Source: Armigeres subalbatus (taxonomy: Eukaryota > Arthropoda > Insecta > Diptera > Culicidae). From it: a stretch of DNA of 64,000 nt. Positions 57,475 through 64,000 of the stretch are shown here, piece after piece. Each line of letters starts with the position of its first letter. Position 1 is the first letter of the stretch. Both the position numbers and the translations under genes were made by a program. The stretch covers positions 97,290,988 through 97,354,987 of the forward strand of contig NC_085140.1 in assembly GCF_024139115.2 (NCBI RefSeq). Direction: 5' to 3'. Under the pieces are notes generated by a model. That model was not told the DNA's origin. It saw nothing but the letters and a program-made list of their open reading frames with translations, and searched no databases.

Positions 57475-58500
57475 GGGTCATTTGGCCGAAACTCATTTGG
57501 CCGATCGATTACGACCGAATAAGACATTTGACGTCTCACTTCTCACTTTTCAATCATCATTGCTCTCTTCTCACTGCGAAAAGTGAACAAAGATAAGTAA
57601 GAAATGATGAGTGGAAGAAAGGCGTCCCCTTCTTACTTCGTTCTTCCCAATTCTCACAGTGAGAAGTGAGAAGTAGGGAATTAGGAGTGAGAAGTAAGTC
57701 GTCTCACTTCATACTTCTCACTTTCCACAGTGGGAAGTGAGTAGTGAGAAATGATGAGTGAGAAATCTCATTCCTCACTTCTCATTAATCATTTCTCACT
57801 TCTCTCTTTGCAGTACTCATTTTTCACAGTAAGAAGTGAGAAATTATTAATGAGAAGTGAGAAGTGAGACGTCTCACTTCTTACTTATCATTTCTCACTT
57901 CTCACTTCGCACTTACTCACTTTTCACAGTGAGAAGAGAGAAAAAAGAAGCGACAAGTGAGACGTCTCACTTCTCACTCTTAATTTCTGCGACATCTCAC
58001 TTCTCACTCTCCATTACTCACTGATCACTTCTCACTGTGAAAAGTGGGAAGAGCAAAGTAAAAAGAGATACGCCTTTTTCTCACTTTCCGCAGTGAGAAG
58101 TGAGAAATGATGATTGAAAAGTGAGAAGTAAGACGCTAAATAGCCTATTCGGCTAAAAGACTTTCAACTCAATTGTCTGTCCGGTCAAATAATATATTCG
58201 GCCAAACAACTTTCGGCTTACTGGCCTTCAGGACTTCTCACTCCTAATTTCTGAGACACCTCACTTCTCACTTTCCATTTCTCACTTATCACTTCTCACT
58301 GTGAAAAGTGGGAAGAGCAAAGTAAGAAGAGATACGCCTTTTTTCTCACTCATCATTTCTCACTTTCCGCAGTGAGAAGTGAGAAATGATGATTAAAAAG
58401 TGAGAAGTAAGACACCAAATGGCCTATTCGGCCAAGAGAGTTTCAACTTAATTATCTGTCCGGCCAAATGAAATATTCGGCCAATCAACTTTGGCATTCG
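57475..58500. repeat. GAGAAGTGAG array enclosed by GGCCGAA words
   Basis: CATTTGGCCGAAACTCATTTGG at 57480-57501 opens the block. 57530-58130 and 58235-58410 are GAGAAGTGAGAA / CTCACTTCTCAC words that flip strand repeatedly. Inverse CGGCCAAATAAT words occur at 58170-58230 and 58425-58495. The two GAGAAGTGAG sections share TGTGAAAAGTGGGAAGAGCA, so the second is a local duplication. Confidence 0.65.
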
Positions 58501-58915
58501 ACATCGAAAGGGACAGAAGATCGAAAGGACAAAAGGTCGAAAAGAGTAAAAGGTTTAAAGTTACAAAAGGTCGATCAAGCACTAATTGACAAAAAGTTTC
58601 TAGGATGAAATTTGTGAGATGCTTTTAACTTCAAGCAGAAGTAATAAACTCATCCCACAGTAAAAGAATGAGCAATTTCCGAAGAAGAAGTAATTACTAT
58701 GAAACAATATTATGAATATCTAGTTAGTTCTGTAGGGAATAAAAAAGATTGTTGATTCAAGAAATTAATAAAATTTCACACAATATTGATTTTCTCCGTT
58801 TCAGTTTCTTGTCTATTTCGAACTTTTGTTCCTTTTCGACCTTTTGTTCTTTTCAACCATTTGTTCCTCCGACCTTTTGTCTTTCGGCCTTTTGTCTTTC
58901 GACCTTTTATCCCTA
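58498..58915. mobile_element. Foldback-like element with AAAAGGTCGAAAGGAC arms
   Basis: The left arm 58505-58580 has GACAAAAGGTCGAAAAG words; the right arm 58810-58912 has the inverse TTTTCGACCTTTTGTTC words. The spacer is AT-rich. Same layout and word family as 915-1540. Confidence 0.55.
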
Positions 58916-59089
58916 ACTTGCTGTGCGCTACTACTGAGCCACTTGTTCGAAAAGGTGGATACCAGTCTTTGACACCAAGCCAGTCCATTCTCCTGGACGG
59001 ATTCAAATACTGATACTCTCTGAGCTGAGTTTTGTTCGAAATATGATTCGAATATACTCATAGTCACTTGCACTCACCCACTCAGAAAA

Positions 59090-60020
59090 GGATCACCTAT
59101 CTTGAATTGAGCCACGGACATCCCTGCGCTCGTGAGACCACTGGCTTTGAATTGTCGACAGCTGTGCACCTCACAGCCATCAGCGATGATATCGATGACT
59201 CACCGACGGCTGTACACACAACAGCCACCAGCGAATGACAATGGAACCATTATCAACAGTTATACACCATTGAAAGGGTTATCAGTCACTGCAGAAGATC
59301 ACGAACACACAGTACTTCAGCGGAAACAAGCTCTATTGGTCGAAGAATCTCGACACACAATTGCCGGCTGCTTAACAAACGTTCTGGAGCTTTCTGCTAG
59401 TCGCGTTGGCTCCAAGATTGATGCTGCAAAGTTTCAATAAAGGTTCAATTCAAGGAAATTATCAATTAGCTCCTTGCATCAACTTCAGATCACCAAGCCG
59501 GTGAATGTGACGCCACCACCATCACGATAACTGCAGTCTTCACTCGTCTCGAACCTTCCACGATGGAAAATCACGATGCGACGTGTTCATATGGCCGCCG
59601 AGTAGGGAAAGAACGCCATCTCTGTTCTGCACCTTGGTTAGCTAATTTTTTTCGATCTCTGTTGCGTTCGTATAAATGAAGAAACCACTTTTGTTGACGT
59701 TTTCTCGACAAAGTTTGATTATAGAATAAGAAAAAGAGCATACATGCAGCAACCTTATATAATATTTTCTTTGGCGGCGTCTGTCAATTTGTGCAAGTTT
59801 TAGTCCCGCCCATTTGGCCACGTAGCTTGTTGACATCGAATAAAACGACTGAACGCTACCATCGCGAACACTGTGGTTGTCAACTTTACTTTATCGTAGA
59901 AAGCCAGAAAATCGCTACCTCCGAAAGCTTCCGAGCAGACGTCATATCCCTGGATATTTTTGTAATGGAGCTTGTTGACCATTTGTTGTGGTGGCTAGGT
60001 CCACAATGACGTCTGCAACC
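59090..60020 (+). other. Possible LTR-like segment
   Basis: 59090-59470 has higher complexity and ends with AATAAAGG, a polyadenylation-like signal, as in the R region of an LTR. No second LTR copy, TG...CA boundary or primer-binding site could be fixed. Assignment to the BEL/Pao relic upstream is conjecture. The frame at 59132-59440 (102 codons) has no domain. Confidence 0.25.
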
Positions 60021-60312
60021 CAATCGTGTTGGGCCCGAACCACCGATGATCTATTCAGTGTCGTGCAAGGTTTCAGTGCAAACAGCTCTCCTATCTACCT
60101 GTACTTATGAGATCGTACACTCCGTATTGTCCGGAGCAAAACCAAATGTAATCTCATATTCCAGGGCGCTCGTTCTTCAGTCACCATCCTCCCGGCCGCA
60201 TGCACATCTTCGTCGATTGCACACAGCCTGCGAGTGCAGGGTCTACTCCGGAGCCGACGTCCCCTTCCAGATTCGCTGTTAAACATTGCTTTTGTTAGTC
60301 GCACTTCTGGCA
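60021..60312. other. Unassigned sequence
   Basis: Complex sequence with overlapping opposed frames (78 and 87 codons) and no recognised domain. Confidence 0.25.
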
Positions 60313-60737
60313 TACACGGAAACAAATGCATACCCACAGGCATGATTAAATGATTCATGAAATCATGAATCAGGTCAGTTCATGAAACCATGATTATAAT
60401 TCATGATTTCAGGAAAATTATTCATGGTACTAGTCAATCCTCATCAGTCGACAGTATGCGTAACCGGTTATACTTCGAACACTTCATTCCCAAGAAGTAA
60501 GAACGGCGAAGAGGTAGCACGCCGGACTCTCGCTCAGTGTACTCGAGTTCTAATCCCCTGTTGAACTCTTTTTTTATTTTGTCGATCTTAACAACCAAAT
60601 TGTAACGCATTGGTTGCGTTACGCAAAAATAAATCATGATTTATATTCATGGTGTATTTTCATAGCATGAAAACACGACGGATTCATGGAATCATGAATT
60701 ATTTCCTCATTTCTGGGAACGGATTTTTACCCGTGTA
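60313..60737. mobile_element. 421-bp TA-flanked MITE containing a tRNA-like unit
   Basis: The element at 60315-60735, bounded by TA, has ends CACGGAAACAAATGC and, inverted, CACGGGTAAAAATCC (imperfect). ATTCATGAAATCATGAAT words are mirrored in both arms. The centre (60480-60570) carries GAGGTAGCACGCCGGACT, GAGTTCTAATCCC and a run of T, resembling A box, B box and Pol III terminator. Confidence 0.5.
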
Positions 60738-60984
60738 CGCACTACATGTCCAGCGCACTGTAATCCGCCTATCGGCCTGCCGATGTCTGCATTTTTGTAC
60801 ACTTGGTACAACTCGTGATTTATACGCCATTTATATGCCATTCACAATTTTCTACCACGCCGCCAAGTTATGAGCGCAGTATTCTCCGCTCAAACACTGC
60901 GAGACCCTAGTATACCTCTTTATTCTAGTTTTATAACACTCTTGTAGTGTAAATAATGATCTTCAGGGGCGTTATAAAACTTAA

Positions 60985-61165
60985 AATGTTACTTGGGGAA
61001 TTTGATAGTCTGCATCTTTTAACGTCCATGCTTCATGCCCGTACAGGGCGACTGAATGAACCAACGACGTATACAGAACTAGTTTTGTTCGTGTCTGTAA
61101 GCTGCGAGACTTTGACTGGCTACGCAAACCGTAGAAAGTCCTACTTGCAGCCCTCCATAACCCCA
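60985..61165 (-). pseudogene. RTE-clade fragment (RT thumb region)
   Basis: The minus-strand frame reads ASRTFYGLRSQSKSRSL, TRTKLVLYTSLVHSVALYG and HEAWTLKDADYQ. This matches the YYGL...K..LY..L...V..YG.E.WT segment of RTE reverse transcriptases, corresponding to about 10270-10395 in the first copy but more diverged. Only some 50 codons remain. The sequence 60960-60985 is a separate repeat shared with 40552. Confidence 0.65.
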
Positions 61166-61269
61166 TATTGTTTGGTTTTGTTCGATTGGTCACCTACATG
61201 GGACGATTTTACTGTAATGTCAAGAATCGTACCATAGCTACTAGAAGATCTGCACTCTACCTGTCCCCC

Positions 61270-63206
61270 TGGGAAATTCCCGTTGCAATCCAACCAGAAT
61301 TCTTCTTGGAATCTTCCTGGAATTCTTTCGAGAATTACGCTGGATTTCTTTCGGGAATGCGATTTCCCCCGAAATTCCTTTGGGTTTTGCTTCGGGACAT
61401 TCATCTTGCATTCTTTAAGGAATCCCCTCAGAATTCCCCTCGCACCGCCTTTGAGAATTCCTCCGGAGTTGCGAAACTTCGTTGGGAATTTTCTCAGAAA
61501 TTCATTTGAGTAAAATCTTTTCTACCCACCCCTTCGGAATGTCTTTGGGAATTTTCCCAAAATTTCTTTGGAAACTCCCCCCGAAGTTCCTTTGGAAAAT
61601 CTTTCTGGAAATTTTCCGGGAATTTTCCTAGGAATTCCTTCGAGAATCCTCCCCGGAATTCCTTCGGCAATTACCCTCGGAATTCCTCCTGAGGTACCCC
61701 ACTTAACAACTTTGGGAGTTCCCCAGGAATAAATTCAGACACTCTCCCCTGAACAACTTTGGAAATTTCCTTCGGAAATTTCCTCCGAAATTACTTCGGA
61801 ATTCCTTCGAGACTTACCCCAGAAATTCCTTCTGGAATTCAACTCGAAATCCTTTGGAAATTTCCTTGAAAAAAAACAGGAAATTCCTCTGGGAATTCGT
61901 TAGTGAATTCTCCTCAATATCCTCAGAGAATATCCCTCGGAATTCCTAAGGGAAGTTTCCCTGGAATTTCTTCGGGATTTTCACCTTGAATCGCTTGGGA
62001 TCGCCAGCTCGGAACTCATTTGGGAATACCTCCCGAAATTCCTTCTGGGGCTCTTCTTTGGAGTTCCTTCATGATTTTGCCCCGAAATTCCTCCAACAAC
62101 TTCCTCCAGAATTCCTTTGAAAATACGCCGTGAAATTCCTTCAGGAATTATCCCCGGAATTCCTTCTGGAATACCTTTCGAGACTAACCCCCGCTTCTAG
62201 AATTCTCCTCGAAATCACTTTGGAAATTTCCTTGAAAAAAAATCGTTAAATTCACTTTGGAATTCCTTTGCGAATTCCCCTCAATATTCCTTAGAGAATA
62301 TCCCTCGAAATTCTTAAGGGAAGTACTCCTGAAATTCTCTCTGGATTTTCGCCTGGAATTCTTTCAAGGATACCCTCAGAATTCGTTCGAGAATTCCTGC
62401 CGGAACTCATTTAGAATTCCTCTCGGAACTCATTTGAGAATTCCTCCCAAAATTCTTTTAGGGATTCTCCTTGAAATTCCTTCGAGATATTGCCCCGGAA
62501 TTCCTCCAACAACTTCCCCCGGACCAGAATTCCTTTAAAAATATACCGCGGAATTTTTTTCGGGGAAATTTCCAGAAGGAATCTCCGCTCGGAGTTTCTT
62601 CTGGAATAGCCCTCAGAACAACTTTGGGAATTCCCCAGGAATAATTTCAGAAATTCCCCCTGAACAACTTTGGAGATTTCCTTCTGAATTACTCCGGCTT
62701 ACCCCCCGAAAATCCTTCTGTAATTCTTCTCGAAATAACTTTCCAAAAGAAAGGCCCCTTGGAATTCTTTCGCGAATTCTCCTCCAAATTCTTTTGGGAA
62801 TATCTCTCGGAATTCCTTTGGGGATTGTTCTTGGAATTCCTTCGGAATTTGCCACCGAAATTCCTTCACCAGCTTCCACCTGAATTCCTTCGGGAATTCC
62901 CCCCGGAATTCCTTCTAGAAATTCCCAGAAATAAATTCGGAAGTTTCCCTCGGGATTCTTTCTGGAATACCCCTCGAAACAATTTTGGTAATACCCCAGG
63001 AATAATTTCCGAAATTCCCCACTGAACAAATTTGGAAATTTCTTTCGGAATAACTCTGAAAGTTCCGTCCAAAATCACTTCGGAATTCCTTCGAGACTTA
63101 CCCCGAAATTCCTTCTGGAATTCTCCTGGAAATTCTCGGAAAATTCATCTCGGAATTCCTTTGCGAATTCCCTCCTCGTTAGAGAATATCCCCGGAATTC
63201 TTAAGG
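61270..63206. repeat. GGAATTCC degenerate array, part 1
   Basis: Nearly 2 kb of 20-28 bp units built around GGAATTCCTTCGGGAATT, strongly diverged. A higher-order copy exists: 61860-62180 resembles 62220-62540 (both have TTTCCTTGAAAAAAAA, then TCAATATNCC and AGAGAATATCCCTCG). Frames up to 138 codons on either strand are repeat products. Confidence 0.8.
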
Positions 63207-63615
63207 GAAGTACTCAGTGTTGTGCTTAATCATTATCAGACGATCATGATTGCCATTTTCATGTGAAAACTTCTCACGTGAAAACAGTAGGCGAGTTGTC
63301 GCCGGCGACAACTTCTCAAATTTTGTACTCAAACGATAATAAACACAGAATTTTCTTTCAATCATTAATCTTCACTAATAATAGCTAATTGTCAACAGTC
63401 CCGTTTTATCTTCTATTTGGCGTTATAGCTTCATGTTAGTAACAAAAAAGAGTTTAAAATGTAACGGTAAATGCTTCAAATCAAGATCCGATTTTCAAAC
63501 GATTCTTAATCGCTGTCGAGTTTTAATCACTTGATAATTTAAAAGTAAAATCGCGGGTGAGTTTGATCATTCTCGATTTTTCGAAAATTTGAATTTTCCC
63601 AATTCTGGAAGTACT
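63207..63615 (-). mobile_element. hAT-type MITE, copy 2 (393 bp) with target duplications
   Basis: The element at 63215-63607 is the inverse of 31193-31585 and has the same length. It begins CAGTGTTGTGCTT and ends with AATTCTG, a mutated CCAACCCTG-type terminus. Exact 8-bp repeats GAAGTACT flank it (63207-63214, 63608-63615). It interrupts the GGAATTCC array. The internal GTTGTCGCCGGCGACAAC is a perfect palindrome here. Confidence 0.9.
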
Positions 63616-64000
63616 TCTAAAATTCTTTCAGAATTTTCACCTGGAATTCTTTCAGGGTTCCCCTCAGAATTCCTTCGCGATTTTGCCCCGGAATTCCTCC
63701 AACAACTTCCCCCTGAATTCCTTTGAAAATATGCCGTGGAATTCCTTCGGAAATTCTCCCCGGAATTCCTTCCGGAAATTCCCCCGCAATAAATTTCGAA
63801 ACTCCCCTCGGAAATCCTTCTGGATAACCCCTCAAACTAACTTTCGGAATTCTCCAGGAATACTTTCAGTAATTCCCCCCTGAACAACTTTGGAAATAGT
63901 TCGGAAACTCGCCTCGGAATTAATTCCAAAATACTCTTTGGAATAACTTTGGGTATTCCCCATTAATAATTTCAGAAATTCTCCACTGAACGACTTTGGA
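63616..64000. repeat. GGAATTCC degenerate array, part 2
   Basis: Continuation of the 61270-63206 array after the hAT-type MITE; it runs off the window end. Confidence 0.8.

Noticed and set aside
62613..63029. 138-codon glycine/glutamate-rich minus frame
   Set aside because: It is translation of the GGAATTCC array; similar frames occur wherever the array occurs and on both strands.

Overview
The window reads as nuclear DNA of a mosquito, most likely a culicine of the Aedes type. This is inferred from AT-rich, gene-poor sequence packed with degraded RTE, R1, Jockey, Ty1/copia and BEL/Pao retroelement fragments, several tRNA-derived SINE families, and many MITEs with TA, TTAA or 8-bp target duplications. 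I find no bacterial operon, rRNA, CRISPR array or intact protein-coding gene. The species call rests on remembered repeat character, not on a search.

Layout. 1-5860: AT-rich low-complexity DNA, a foldback-like array (915-1540), a SINE split by a TA-type MITE (1867-2210), then single-copy-looking DNA. 5860-12150: an R1-clade fragment, a 571-bp palindromic MITE, a 5'-truncated RTE element with an exact 10-bp target duplication (7944-10815), another MITE and an older RTE 3' end. 12150-18000: a SINE, blocks of short degenerate repeats, an unclassified GC-richer stretch with a tRNA-like relic, and an RTE 3' end on the minus strand. 18200-19640: the best host-gene candidate, a promoter plus 5'UTR ending in a short first coding exon and a splice donor; no later exon was recognised.

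20990-34140: a 1.2-kb TA-type element, a pair of hammerhead-like motifs, a foldback-like composite repeat, a Jockey-clade 3' fragment, a SINE, a 1.25-kb TTAA-type element with long internal inverted repeats, and a 393-bp hAT-type MITE. 34150-35450: a hairpin-forming minisatellite. 35450-40230: single-copy-looking, probably intronic or intergenic DNA.

40230-53190: the densest mobile-element region. It holds a second copy of the composite repeat with a SINE inside, pogo-like MITEs, a 99-bp tandem repeat and a nested locus. In that locus a Ty1/copia relic has been invaded by a SINE and a 1.3-kb hAT-like element, abuts an RTE 3' fragment that carries a P-like MITE, and has its gag piece facing the pol pieces. 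53560-55400 is again single-copy-looking. 55400-64000 holds a BEL/Pao relic, large GAGAAGTGAG and GGAATTCC arrays, and a second 393-bp hAT-type MITE.

No genes work together as a pathway here; the biology is transposition, nesting and decay. The observations that seem least standard are (i) inverted arrays of 13-16 bp words sharing a GGYCGAA core, which look like foldback-element arms, (ii) two hammerhead-like cores 321 bp apart, and (iii) a minisatellite whose unit is a perfect hairpin and is stop-free in all three minus-strand frames.
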